From Balanoglossus misakiensis (taxonomy: Eukaryota; Hemichordata): a stretch of DNA of 64,000 nucleotides. The notes beneath the pieces were generated by a model that was not told the origin of the DNA, did not search any database, and saw only the letters and a list, made by a program, of their open reading frames with translations. A program made the translations under genes and the position numbers. The DNA is taken from positions 8,866,001-8,930,000 of the forward strand of contig CM082587.2 in NCBI GenBank assembly GCA_040954595.2. Reading direction: 5' to 3'. This document shows, one piece after another, positions 36,133-48,053 of the stretch. Each line of letters opens with the position of its first letter. Positions within the stretch are counted from its first letter, which is position 1.

Positions 36133-37429
36133 AATGGAGGTTCTGGGTGAGGAGTTAGAACCAATCGGAAATATTAATACATATTTGATCCTCCAGATTA
36201 TCTCATGAAGGGTTTCAAACTATTTGAAAATACATTTTGATTGGAATAATGTCTGATAAATAATGTTGACAAGTGACTGATCAAAATTGTGCCATGTGTT
36301 AGAATTAAAATTTGAGACTACAGTTACACGTTATTAATGTGTATAAGCCTAAGTGCAGTATGAATGCCAATAAATTGATAACTATTATCCTCATTCGACA
36401 TACACCACACGTAGCCATGGTCACGAGAATGTTCATTAAATTCCCAGTCAATCACCTTTCAATGACCTTTCAAGGCTCCAATTTATATGTGGATATCCTT
36501 CTCTCCTAAACAAACACACATTTCTAAAGCATTTCCGGGGAGAGACTGTGACACCCCACTATAGCTGTCACAACGAGATACATGTTGGCCTACAGCTGAC
36601 ACAAGCCGATCAATCGCGACAGATAATGATGCACAGAATTCCCATTTTTCATTATGGTATGACTTTATTTTGCACATCATCGGTTCAACGGAGATAACAT
36701 TGTTTATAGGTTGTCGTGCACTGGGAGTCAGGATTTCACAACTTTTCTGACTGTAAAGTTTAGAGTTTAAGAGGAACCGGGGAATCTAAATTCTTCAACG
36801 TGTTTACATCATATTTTTTCAACCCATTCCCGGTCCCTTGAAAATATATTATTAGTCACTTGGGTTAATATGATTACTGACAACGATGAAAGATATTTAA
36901 GTTCACTAATTTAATTATTGGTAAGCGCGCCTTTGTGTAAGCACCATGTATTTCTGACTGCTTTGGAAGTGTTAGCTTGTCTCAGCCAGTCATGTCAGAG
37001 CAGAAAGCCCATGTACGTTTAGAAGAGGAAAATGAACATTCAGTTTATAGCCATATTCAATAAATGTTAAGATTCAAATTTGCTTGCATTCTGTAGTGTA
37101 ACATTGATTCCAAACTAATGTGCGTGAGTTTCTGGTTCCAGGTTCCTCCTCTGATCATGCTAGATTACGAGACCGCGCTTTATGCGAATCGAATCTACTC
37201 TTCTTAATAGTTATTCCGTCAGTAATCCTCCACCCACCTGTGTCGTCTTACCTGTTCGAATCTAGCTACTGATGCGACCTCTGACCTTCCTTGTGAATTA
37301 CGGAATGATGCAGTCGTGTGTACCAATGATATTGAATTTCGCACTTGGCCGTATAGACGGCAATTCGATTGGGTGAAATAGGTCACTCAAGTAACTATAA
37401 TAATCTGGGGCATAATTATCACAACTTTA
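36133..37429. other. Non-coding interval
   Basis: AT-rich, nothing recognised. Confidence 0.4.
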
Positions 37430-37700
37430 AATTGATGCATCGTTCGATGCATGAGATCCGAGCGCGCAGGGATACAAGATCCATGCCGGGGGAGGGGTAA
37501 CAACATCCGGCATGCACTCTGTACGCAAATCAGTTCCGCACATTTTCGTTTGTCCGTCCGCGTGTCATATGTACAGCAAACTTTCACTGATAATCCAATT
37601 TGAGAGTGTCTATACTTCTTAAGCGCTGCTGCGTCGTTCAACTTACTTGCGAGCGTTGTCGACAAGCTGTCGGCCTGGCGACGTCACGTAATCACTAAAG
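37430..37700. promoter_or_regulatory. CpG-rich patch, possible promoter
   Basis: CpG dinucleotides cluster here (GATCCGAGCGCGCAGGG, CCGTCCGCGTGTC, TTGTCGACAAGCTGTCGG, GGCGACGTCACGTAATC) in an otherwise CpG-poor region. GACGTCAC is a CRE-like core. A 92-codon minus-strand frame starts ATGTCGACAACGCTCGC at 37665, with a donor-like CAAGTAAGT soon after. A minus-strand transcription start would fit, but no downstream exon was found. Confidence 0.2.
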
Positions 37701-37890
37701 TACATTAAAGTTGAGAGCGCAAGTTGACAAATAAAAACGTAGTACCACGAAAATGTTAGATATTTGAACATTTTGAGATACTTTTATAATACTCAAGACG
37801 TTTCTATTAATATTATTTATCTCCTGCACACATGTACACCAGAGATATGTTTTTATTTTCAAGGGGAATATTTACATTTCTACCCTGATT

Positions 37891-38169
37891 TAGATCGTCA
37901 CACGCGCATGCGCGTAAATTCCCAGAAAATAGTGGACTGCCTTAGCTTCCTTCCATATTTCATGCGCACCGTATAAGTAGATTCTGGTTTTGTCCCTCCT
38001 TTTCACCCAAGCTGGTGTCTTTTCCCGATCTCCGACACAGATTATGGTCGCCGCCATCTTCAATGTTGTTAGGACAGAGCACTGCCTTAGTGGGATTGAC
38101 TATTCACTAAACGTCTGTAACCAGCGGCTACAGCTGGAACATATGTGTGAGACGAGCTAGGCGCTTTAA
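37891..38169. mobile_element. MITE, family C, copy 3
   Basis: It shares long internal blocks with the other two copies: TTCCATATTTCATGCGCACC, CGATCTCCGACACA, GTCGCCGCCATCTT, and GTTAGGACAGAGCACTGCCTTA-type sequence as in copy 1. The left end GATCGTCACACGCGCATGCG and right end GTGAGACGAGCTAGGCGC are degraded. TTAA is kept only at the right, 38166-38169. Confidence 0.7.
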
Positions 38170-38439
38170 GACTGCAAGATAGGTTGTTTTGTCTCTGGAA
38201 AATCACCATAATGAATTACATGCTCCTGTAAAGCGGGGTTACGCTACTGACACATTCACAGAAAGTCAATCCATATCAATAATAACACCAAGATCTCTGA
38301 TGCTGTTGACTTTCTCTAAAATACCCAGTTTATATGGAAAAGAAACAATTGACTGGAATTACGACTCAACAGCAAGTTTTGGACCAGCTAACAGTACTGT
38401 TGATATCAGATTGCAAGGTTAAAGAAACACCGATATCAG

Positions 38440-38462
38440 ATATATATATATATATATATATA
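38440..38462. repeat. (TA)n microsatellite
   Basis: About eleven TA units in a row, followed by a short CA stretch. Confidence 0.9.
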
Positions 38463-41400
38463 CACACTCATGTCATCATCAGCAAAAAGAAACGAATCAG
38501 GAAGAGGATGCCATTGATAAAATAATGAACGAAAGCAGACCAAGATTACACACTCGAGAGACACAGGCACTGTGGATAATAACCCTATTAGGAATATACG
38601 ATTCGAACCATATAAGACAAAACCTTGAAAACCCAATGAAGTTGACTCATGAGTGGTGGTTGGTATTGTCATACGCCTTTTGCAAAATCAGAGTAATACC
38701 CATTGTGATTTGTTATTGATTGCTGTGGGAAAATCTTTTATAAAATAGATTAGTCGCAAACACTTGATTTACTTGGGACACAGCCGTGCTAATTAGAACA
38801 TATGGCATTGGATAAATTGTGTGATAGTTGTCTGTGAACCATCTTTTTTAAAAGTTTGGGGCAGACAAGAGGTAAAATATCCGATTCAGCTACAGCCTTG
38901 CTATCACAAGTACGTTCAGAGGCATGCGATTGCTGGCTGAAATAGTATGACAGAACTCTATATCATGTGCGTGCGATCTGTGCCGTGTACAAGTTATTTT
39001 CAGGAGTGATGCGTGGTATTCAATATTTACAAGCAGAAAGCTGTTCCCCGTTATATTTTCATATGCTCATGAAATGCCGAAATTATTTTAATGGCCACGA
39101 GACTATTTTTAAAACGTGTACCGTAACTATCATGAGAAATAATTTTATTTATTCGTGATGCCAAAGATAATTTAAAATAGAGCGAACTTTTCATTTTAAC
39201 ACGATTTCAACGATGACTTTTTTGTCTCATTTGCATATTACATGTAGAGAATACCAGTTTCATTTTGCCAGAAAATAAAACGAACTAAACGGTAGTACAT
39301 ATGCAATAATGTCCGGAATCGCTTCGGATTAAATGCTGTTTCCCCTGCCAAGATTTTCATATGAAGGTTGTAATTGTCCTAACCTTATGTTAAAAAGTAT
39401 GGCAAATTTGATTTTATCTCCCCTGATAATATAACGATTTTACCTCCAAGATCTCCAGTAAGCCTCCTTAGTTTTTTAGAGGTAACAGACCTCATTATTG
39501 AACCACAGCGGAACTGGCATTTTTACTGAACTAAGGGAACATTGGTATTGAAAATCAATTGTCATAGAACAATTGGCATTAATTGTGTACAGAGTCAGAC
39601 AACAAACAACACCATAGAATATCATGAAGGTCGACTTTGATTGATTATGAGTAGAAATATTAAACGTAATACATGAAATCTAACCAGTTCTCACCACTAT
39701 ACTTACAAATGAAGACAAAACTGGATGTTGCTTCCTCTGATAGTATTTGTGATGTGCCGATTTAAAGAAGAGTTACTAAATATGTTGTCAATAAAGTATA
39801 TATTAACGTTTTTTAGATGCGGTCAGAAATGAAGGGAAGGACCAGTTAATAGCTGGCAGATTGAATTCTCCATTAGAATTAAATTGCTATCATCATCATA
39901 AACCGTTGACATTGAGTTTCCAATTGAGTGAGTGAAGTGGAGTCTTCACTTGTTGGGTGATAATACACTCCAAGTGAAAGGTACAAATACGTGTATCAGT
40001 GCTTTTAATTTGGACCCACACAATTTCATTGTCAGTTTTAAATTAAGGACGTCTCCTAAAGATATTTTAAGGTTGAACACGGACGAGTACTCCGGCCGCC
40101 AACTATTTTGTTCTCACGATCTGGAAATATAGCTGTTCGTTTTCTATACCTTGATTCAACCTGGTTTAATTTGTGGGCCAGGGTTTGGTTGTATATTTCC
40201 ACTGGTGTTGAAATGTCAAATTGAGCAAATCTAGTCGATGCGTTCACAAGAAAATTGTAAAACATAACTTTGGATATTTATGTTCAAACTGTACCATCCT
40301 GGTGGCACCATTGCATATTGGAACGCTGTCTGGATACTTCAGTATAGGACTGAACAGATATCTGGTAATGACTGACATAACACTACACACGCTAAGCATT
40401 GAGGTGTCGATGTAGACTAAAGACGTGAATGCTAACACCTTGGATGGATGTTTATGGGGTTATCTACAGAGAATCAGTGTCATTCTAATGAGGCAACTGT
40501 AAAGATAACAAGTCAGATAGAAACATGACTGCCATAAAGACATCTATTGTCAACCACGTTCATGCATACATAAAGGAGCTGTATGCATACACGCACATAT
40601 GCACAATGTCCGACAAAGCGGTCAACTTGGGTTAAAAAGAAGAATCATATATGTGTGAAAATGGAAAGGTAAGTGTAATCTCAAATCTATTAATGCTCAT
40701 ATACATAAGTGTCTCCTTATCAATTGGAAACTGATGTAATGTTTGGATAATTCTATGGACATGATCGTTTGCGCTCAGAAATTGAGATACCTGTATTGAC
40801 CAGTGCTTGCAGTTGAAAATATTGATTGTTGTACAGGCGCCAAAACAGACAGGAAATCACACTGTGTACTATTGGCAGAAAGTAGTGAGTTTAGTTTACA
40901 TAGGAACTGTACATTTATATAATGATCGTGTGAATTCCACGAATTTTGATATCAATATCAAATCAACATTTTATCTTTTCATGTTCGCATTGCCTTCAGT
41001 GTGAATGGCACATGCGCAAAAGTGTGCCAGGAAATGGTCATTCGAACTCTTAGACACGCCCCTTTGACTATATATGGGCATAAACAAGTTATATGGAAGT
41101 CGGCGTGAAGCAATCTCGATTCACCCATGAATGAAAACAACAAACTCCATATAAGTGCCAGAATATAGTGTTTCATTATTAAAAGGGATCCATCTGAAAT
41201 TTACAGCAAATTGAATTTTGCAGAATATGATTTGATATTGATTAAAACTAGCGGGCAAGATGTTACAGAGATTGCTATATGCAACCGACTCTAGGGGTAG
41301 ATATCATGTCATGGAAGGGTCAATAGGAAGCATGCACAATTTGAATTAATCTAGTTTAACGTTTACTTTAAAAGGTCATTATTTTGATACATTGGCATTA

Positions 41401-42951
41401 AGGGAAATGTCTTCGCTGAGAGGTGACGATGGGCTCCATAAATAATGAAAAGTCGCCAGAACTCTGGTGTTTTCTCTAAGTATTCATGTGTACCAGATGA
41501 AATATAAATGTCGTATAATGTATGGTGCTTATCACGTTTTTGCCCAGTGGGAAAATGCTGTATATCTCTGAGAATACCGGGATCACATGCTGGAGAAAAG
41601 AGGAGCTAATTATTGCAGACCTTATCACTGTTCGCTGAGATATTACAACCCGAGGCAAAACTTTCCGTGCAACGATTTTAAATGCTTATTAGCATTGTTA
41701 TAAATCACCCAGTTGTTTAATACGGGTTCGATTAGGGTATCAAATTGCGAGGAAATCGCTTACATTTATTCGATATTCGCGAATCATCGAAAGAGTGTTT
41801 GTTCATCTTTATTTCATTTCGAATTTATCATTTTACATTATGAATTCATTTCATGCTGAACTACATGTTATATTTATGGAAATCATACATTTGATGGAAA
41901 TGGCGGTTATTATGGCCATTATTCACTCTGTGTATCATCAGACAATTTTTATATTAAATCAGAAGCCATATTTAATGTTAAGAAAACACACGTGGTAATT
42001 CTTAAGCAATCAATAGCATTTCTTTTTAAAATGCCCACTAATATCTGAAGACTATATGATGTTTATCGAGGCATCATAGGCATCATAGACAAAGATTATT
42101 GAATATGGGCGGGAAAATTGGTCAGATAAATACAATGTACAATAGTCTAAAACAGGCGGCTAGATTTTTAGCGTTGTAACGAGTCCCTGTTGGGACAGTG
42201 ATATATTGATTTGACGCTGTGGATCCGCCTCAGGTTCCCAGGATCGACTGTCAAACTCCTCCATTCACATATTAGGATTTGCACATCTGCGGAATACGGT
42301 ACCTTTCCCCAAACTAACCACGTTTTTACCTCTCTCGCTCAAGATTATTTAAGTTACTCCACATCTGAAATTATCTACGGGATATATATTACATGTAGCG
42401 ATATAATTTCTCGTCTCCAATACATGAACAGTCTGTTGGTATAGAATGATTGAAGTGGTAACCATATATCAAAAGCTTGTGTCAGCTCTTAGTGAAATCC
42501 AGAAGTTACAGTCATTTAAATTATACTATGTTTATTGCGTAGCGGGTTTCGGCGATTGGAAGTCTCGCGCATCGCAATTCTGACAAGTCTATTCATTGCA
42601 TGTATACATATTTTCTCAAGGAAAAGGTATAATATTTTCAGTTTGTAACCCGAGGTCCCTGTCCCTACTATATCGCTATAATCTTAGGGGAAATGTGAAT
42701 TATATTTAGTATCGTGTTTAAATGTTGACGTCGTCCTTGTCAGCGTTCAACCGCCGAATGTCTATAGCCCTGCTATTACTCCCGACTCATTTAAATTCAC
42801 ATAGCGGTTGGTGTGTGATTCAGTCCTAACTTAATATGTCCTATAAAGTCATCGCATGTTTTGACAACTAAACGCGGCGACCGGATTGAACAAACATGCT
42901 CACTACTTGCTTGTGTGCGGCGACTAGAAGGCCTTGAACTTTTACTTGCAG
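38463..42951. other. Long non-coding interval
   Basis: About 4.5 kb of AT-rich DNA with no recognisable gene, RNA gene or inverted-repeat element. All open frames are under 80 codons and lack motifs. Confidence 0.45.
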
Positions 42952-43156
42952 CTACTGGAAACTTTTCCTTGCGGCTATTGGAAACATCAGCTTTGAATAT
43001 CAGAATGAAGCAATATCTCGGTCCTTTGACGGTCCAACTTGTGTCTTTGTGCGTCTCGATATGCGTCACTGTTCAATGCTTACTTTTGCTCAATTTCTGT
43101 CAAATCTGAAAATAGTTATATTAGAGCGGATTCAGGGGAAGTGTAGACTTACTTAA
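42952..43156 (+). CDS. Candidate terminal exon, unrecognised
   Basis: A strong acceptor, CTTTTACTTGCAG, ends at 42951. After one base, the frame from 42953 runs 67 codons to TAA at 43154-43156 (includes GNISFEYQNEAISRSFDGP and FAQFLSNLKIVILERI). Two other frames, one on each strand, are also open here, which weakens the case. No family was recognised. Confidence 0.2.
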
Positions 43157-43942
43157 ATTTCCGTGTACGTTGCTTGCAAATATTTTGAATAAAATGGCCA
43201 ATGGGTAATATCTTAAGAAATCTGTATATTACTTATCCAATCCCATGCTCTGTACTGTTGGTATACTGCAATTCGCGTGTTATAAAGAGCAGTTAGGGTT
43301 ATCTATTAGTTGTCGCCGTCTGACAGAATTTCGACGTATCGCTTCCAAGCCACAGATGCAGGAGCCGACTTATGGTGAACATAACCTGTGAACGACGAAA
43401 AAAGGCGCAGAACCTAAAACAGTCCCAGCTGGGAATATCTCCTCACAACGGGCAATAGACTCTGTCAACCATATAATACACTTTTTGTTCTGTATCCACG
43501 TGATTCAGTCGTAGCCAATCAGGAGTACAAAATACTGCGTGACGTGTAATAATATAAATTATTGTCATTATAGACTTTTGTTTACATTGAATTAATTCAA
43601 TTTTCTCAGGAAAATCAGTCGTTGCTGACCCATAAAGCAAATGAAGGGACTGTAGGATTGTGTCAGAATCTTTATCAAATATTAAATGTTGAATATATTA
43701 ACAACAAATCAACGCTTTTGACAAAAATAAGCAATTTTCATTTGTTGTTTATTGTATATAAAGACATTATTCTTACAAGGAAACAGAACAACCTGTAACG
43801 TTAATGCAGACCTGCGGACTCTATACGCGCTTGGCTCTGTCAGACTATAATGCTTTCAGTAAAAACCGTGTGCCGACCTTTGGGATATCTAATGGCCGTC
43901 TCTGTGAAAAACTAAGACTTGCATTTCTGCACCCACGTGCAG
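43157..43942. other. Non-coding interval
   Basis: AT-rich, nothing recognised; it would be intronic if the flanking exon candidates belong to one gene. Confidence 0.4.
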
Positions 43943-44017
43943 TGTAGACACCGATTGTTGCAAGAGAGACGTGCTGGAGGTCGGCCGCTGGGTCACAGGT
44001 CCCCAGGTCGTGCCTGG
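43943..44017 (+). CDS. Candidate short GC-rich internal exon
   Basis: A good acceptor (TTTCTGCACCCACGTGCAG) ends at 43942, and GTAGTG follows 44017. The 75 bases between are strikingly GC-rich for this region and read VDTDCCKRDVLEVGRWVTGP in frame. Extended upstream in the same frame the cysteines space as C-x5-C-x5-CC, as in small disulfide-rich secreted domains, but this is too little to name one. A second frame is open across the whole GC-rich island (43919-44149), so the frame choice is uncertain. Confidence 0.25.
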
Positions 44018-46507
44018 GTAGTGATGTTTCAGTGCCACGTGAAAATTACATCAATCACTTTTCACCGACTAGGGACCATCGGGGAAACTTGGGGCATTCA
44101 CCCAACGGCCCGAGCCGTCAAGTTGCAACTGCAATGCACGCTTATATAGTTTGCCCTTTTAGTTGGAATTGGGGACATTTTATTCATCAATAAATTCACT
44201 GAAATCATGCAGAATTTCATCTGATTCTAGCAGGCGAAATAATTGTAAGATAGTGAAGTGGTTGATCGGAATTATGAGGTTTCATATCAATGTTTATAGT
44301 TCAGCAAAACTGTAAGGTCGACATTAACTAATGCCTCACTACTTGTTCCAGAAAAGCAACGCCGTATTATTTTGTAGCATTTAGCAGATAGGCCGCAAGT
44401 GCATTAAATCAATCAATCAACCGAGAAGATTTATAGAACGCCAGTATCCAATGCAATTATAAAGTTTAGATTTTAAATCCAGCGATGCATATTTACGATC
44501 AAAATGGGTTGTGTTGTCAAGATCGGCGTATTCAGAATATTTATAAACAAGTTGCATATATAAATGTAACATCGCGTTCATTGTCTGTGGATGTAGCAAG
44601 TATAGGAATTTGAAACCGAAGTACTCCCCAAAATTGTATTCAGTGGCTGTTTTTGTGTAACTTTGTAACCGTAATATAATATTATATAGTTCCTTTGAAT
44701 CGAATGGCCTCTGGTACTTGCTTCGGTTTCATTCCAAACGGTCGATGAAACACGCGAATTTGGCACGTGGTAATGTGGCCTGTTATGCATGAAAATAAAT
44801 GTGTCATAGACAATCAATATAAGAAATGTGATGACAATTCTCCGTTGTATCTGTTCATCACATCAGCCTAGAGGTGAAGATACGCACTCAATCACAACCA
44901 AATATTTGACACCTTGTTAGATGTATAGGATCATTTCCAACATCTGATTCGTTTGAGGAGACTACTATTTCCAATCTGCTAAGTAAACAAAATAATGCCA
45001 ATTTAGGAGCACGGATGAAATTACTGTTTCGTGAAGAAGAGTCCTCAATAATTTTAAATTAGAATCAAACAATTTGTATAGTGACATATACCGATACTTG
45101 CAATGTGCAAATTTAAGTACATTAGAAAACGTTATTTTAGATAATCATTGTTGAGTGGATTCTGTACCTTGTGTCCCCATACAGATACAAAGTGGACGAT
45201 GACATATCTACATGGTTAAAGATCTGATTGGTACTTATGTAAAGTTTGTTGACTTCTTGGTGACAATTATTCGTCTCTTGTGCTTTCAAACAAGTATACA
45301 TGTAGTACATACAGTAACACACGCCAAAATATTACCCATGCCGCTATAGTACAAAGCAGTCAGAACCTATAGCATTCCATTTGACTGTCGAGTATGTAGA
45401 TGTACACGTGACATCCATACTTAACCACATTATTGAACGCCCTTTCATTTTTGTCTTTTCTCTAAATTCGTCATGCATCACTTCAAGTTATTTCCTTTTC
45501 ATTAATATAAACCTGACTTCTATTATAACTCTGCGTCGGTTGATTTTAATAGCAACCAGTAAATATACGTTTTGTCAATCACACCCTCTATATGTCAATC
45601 ACCTTAATGAATGAATGAATACAATAAACATGATACGGTAAAATAACTGATACGTAACTTTGACATAATCGCGCGCCAGACACGCCATTTCTCACAGATA
45701 ACAACAGACGCGATGCGATTCAGTTTGTATTTTCATCCTATCTCCAAGGAACATTTTGAAACTCCGTATATGCATCTGTATTAGATGGTTCCGTATACGT
45801 ATTCAATGAAATGCCGAATAATGTTAAAGTTTAGCTCACAGCGTGTTATTGTTTCTTTTGGACATATGTGAACATATTTTATGAGCTGTTTCCGTTCGTC
45901 TGAGACAGTGAAGTATGTGCAGTATATTGTCACCACCAAAGCACTCATATGTAGATTATGCAAAACTTGGCATCAAACAGTATATGAACGGATGAATGCA
46001 GATACCCTTAACATTGTGACCTGCAACTGCATTTAATTCAAAGAACGGTGCTGATCATGAAAGTGAATGATACACGCACGCTCGCACACGCGCGCGCGCA
46101 CACACATACATACAGACAGACTGGCGAACAAACAAACGATTAAACAAACGGATAAAAGTAGTGGTTTTAAGAGGACTGCAGTTATTATCTGTTATACACG
46201 GACGTCTTGCTCTTTAATAAATATTCCCAATTCATGAAAGATAGAGTAGAAAAATTCAAAATTTAAAGTGGTGCTTTGCACCGGTTCGGATACTTTCGTG
46301 GCTACTTCGGTATTCGATATTACCAAAATAGGTTACATATTTCAACGCATGGTTAAATCTTGATGTGATGCAATGACTTCCTTTAATATCCATAAACTGT
46401 CATTGTGCCCTATAAAATATAGCTTTTGATAACATAGGTGGCTTAAACCTTAAAAGGAAAGTGTTACATTCATTTCCATTACGGATTAACTGTTGAATTT
46501 TTTATAG
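44018..46507. other. Non-coding interval
   Basis: The GC-rich island continues to about 44140, and AT-rich DNA follows. A CA/CG-rich simple tract lies at about 46080-46120. No gene recognised. Confidence 0.4.
46080..46120. repeat. Simple alternating purine-pyrimidine tract (CA/CG)n
   Basis: CACACGCGCGCGCGCACACACATAC-type sequence of about 40 bases, shown here in part. CG and CA alternation is the classic context for left-handed Z-DNA. Confidence 0.8.
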
Positions 46508-46695
46508 CAAAGGCCGTGCACATCAATGCCATTGAAGGGATTAATGAGTTTTGCCGCGGCAGAGTAAACGTGTCGAGGATGGGCGATAGGCAAATGCAAC
46601 TCATCAATATGTCATCGATAATAGGTTTGGTGGAGACGATGACTGTACTGAAAGAGTCCACAGGGAAGGTCTTTAAACAGAGTCAGATTGACTGA
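46508..46695 (+). CDS. Candidate 3'-terminal coding exon, unrecognised protein
   Basis: An acceptor TTGAATTTTTTATAG ends at 46507. After two bases of a split codon the frame runs 61 codons to TGA at 46693-46695. Codons follow the purine-start bias of real genes, and the translation looks globular and ordinary: HINAIEGINEFCRGRVNV in the first half, IIGLVETMTVLKESTGKVF near the end. It is the most gene-like stretch of the middle of the window. The protein is not recognised, and upstream exons were not identified; they could lie far to the left. Confidence 0.45.
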
Positions 46696-47397
46696 ATGGA
46701 AATGAGAATAAAAGAAGATTCTTCTGTCTATCGTCTGCCTGCATGTTTTGGCGGGACTAGAGCTAAATAATGGAACATTGATAGTCCTGGATGGACCTAA
46801 CGCACAGCTCTCGAGCTAATCCATTTTAATAGGATCTCTCTGTATTCAGTTGTGGTAGACCATAGATAATCTCTCTCTACTTCAATCACAACTGTTGGTG
46901 TCGATTGGACGCCGCTTAGATAATGAGAAATAAAAACGACTTCTTTTTTTGATTATCCAAATAATGAAAAATTCAATAGAGATATTCAATAGTTCCACAA
47001 TTATTACAAGATTTGTTTGTTTTTTTACTTACGGTAGTACTACGATGTACCATGACCACGAAGAAAGCTTGCACGAGATGAGCTGCCGTGAATGTCTTCA
47101 TATTTCAGGATGATCTGTTTTCTTTGGTGTATTCTTCAATAGAGAGGTATGTTTTCCAAAAAGCAGTCAACATGCCAATATCACCACTTTCAGCAGACCT
47201 CCAGTGAAGCTTTACAAGTTATTCGAACATTATTACAGACGTGACTGGACCAATCTAGAAACAGTAATAAGATAAAGGTCAGAAATTGGTTTCCACTGAA
47301 AGGCTTCGGGTCGTCAACGAGGTTTCCCGCCAAATATTACGAAAACTAGATTGCTGTTTAAGAGTGTGATACAGTGATTCTTCTCTCAGAGTGACAA
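46696..47397. other. Non-coding interval
   Basis: AT-rich. If the exon ending at 46695 is terminal, the 3' UTR would lie here; AATAAA-like signals occur (GAGAATAAAAG near 46705) but are not diagnostic. Confidence 0.35.
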
Positions 47398-47541
47398 ATG
47401 TTCGAAGTACTATTAAAGAAGAAAATTGGCGTTGCAGTGAGATGTTTTGCGAATAGTTTTGTGATTGAAAACGTGATTCGGGCTCTGACCATATGCAGCC
47501 TGGTTCGCAATGAATTCAACAGAACATCATATAGTCAGATA
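47398..47541 (+). CDS. Candidate first coding exon, unrecognised
   Basis: An ATG in fair context (GTGACAAATGT) opens 48 codons that end exactly at a strong donor (CAGATA then GTAAGTGTAAGT). The N-terminus reads MFEVLLKKKIGVAVRCF and is mildly basic with hydrophobic patches; no signal peptide is convincing. The phase at the donor is 0. It starts about 700 bp right of the terminal exon candidate at 46508, so it would be a separate gene. No downstream partner exon was identified. Confidence 0.22.
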
Positions 47542-47822
47542 GTAAGTGTAAGTAAAACGTCCTTTGAAAATTTCGGGTCACGATAAAACTCAGATTCTAT
47601 GACCCACAAAACAATATTTACATCTAAAATTTCACAAAAATATGTTTCATCCTAATGTGTAAACTTTTGCCACGAATGTTGAAAGGAGAAACCAATATGT
47701 CTGACAACAGAATGTTCTGTGAGATGGCGGTGATGACAGTTTGCTTCTGTACAATATCAGTCACTTGATTTGTGTACCAATAGATCAACCATAGATCACC
47801 ATACTTTTAGACTGCGGTAAGT

Positions 47823-48053
47823 TTAATAACAACATTGTCGTATACAGTCCCCATTCATTGTTACGTCAAGATTTCCGGAGGTAGGCGAATAGTACCTCGC
47901 GTTCGTGAACCAGATTTCATGCACGTCGTATTTTCTGTAGATCTTTACCATTACACACAATCCGTCATCGAACACCATTGTCACTCCCTCGAGAGACGGG
48001 TTACACATATGAACTGCAGTTTTGGCTCCCCATCGTTCGCCCCATGCAGATTT
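47823..48053 (-). CDS. Coding-like segment, unrecognised, minus strand
   Basis: From 48053 down to TAA at 47823 the minus strand gives about 76 codons with strong purine-start codon bias. The middle part (GVTMVFDDGLCVMVKIY, then EIWFTNARYY and NLDVTMNGD) has the alternating hydrophobic pattern and turn residues of a beta-sandwich domain. Possible acceptors are poor (CCAAAACTGCAG near 48017), and a TGA stands just upstream. Donor choices near the 3' end include LDV's GAC|GTAACA. It may be an exon with weak borders or a relic of a longer frame. The family is not recognised. Confidence 0.35.
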   Translation of the reverse strand, partial: KSAWGERWGAKTAVHMCNPSLEGVTMVFDDGLCVMVKIYRKYDVHEIWFTNARYYSPTSGNLDVTMNGDCIRQCCY

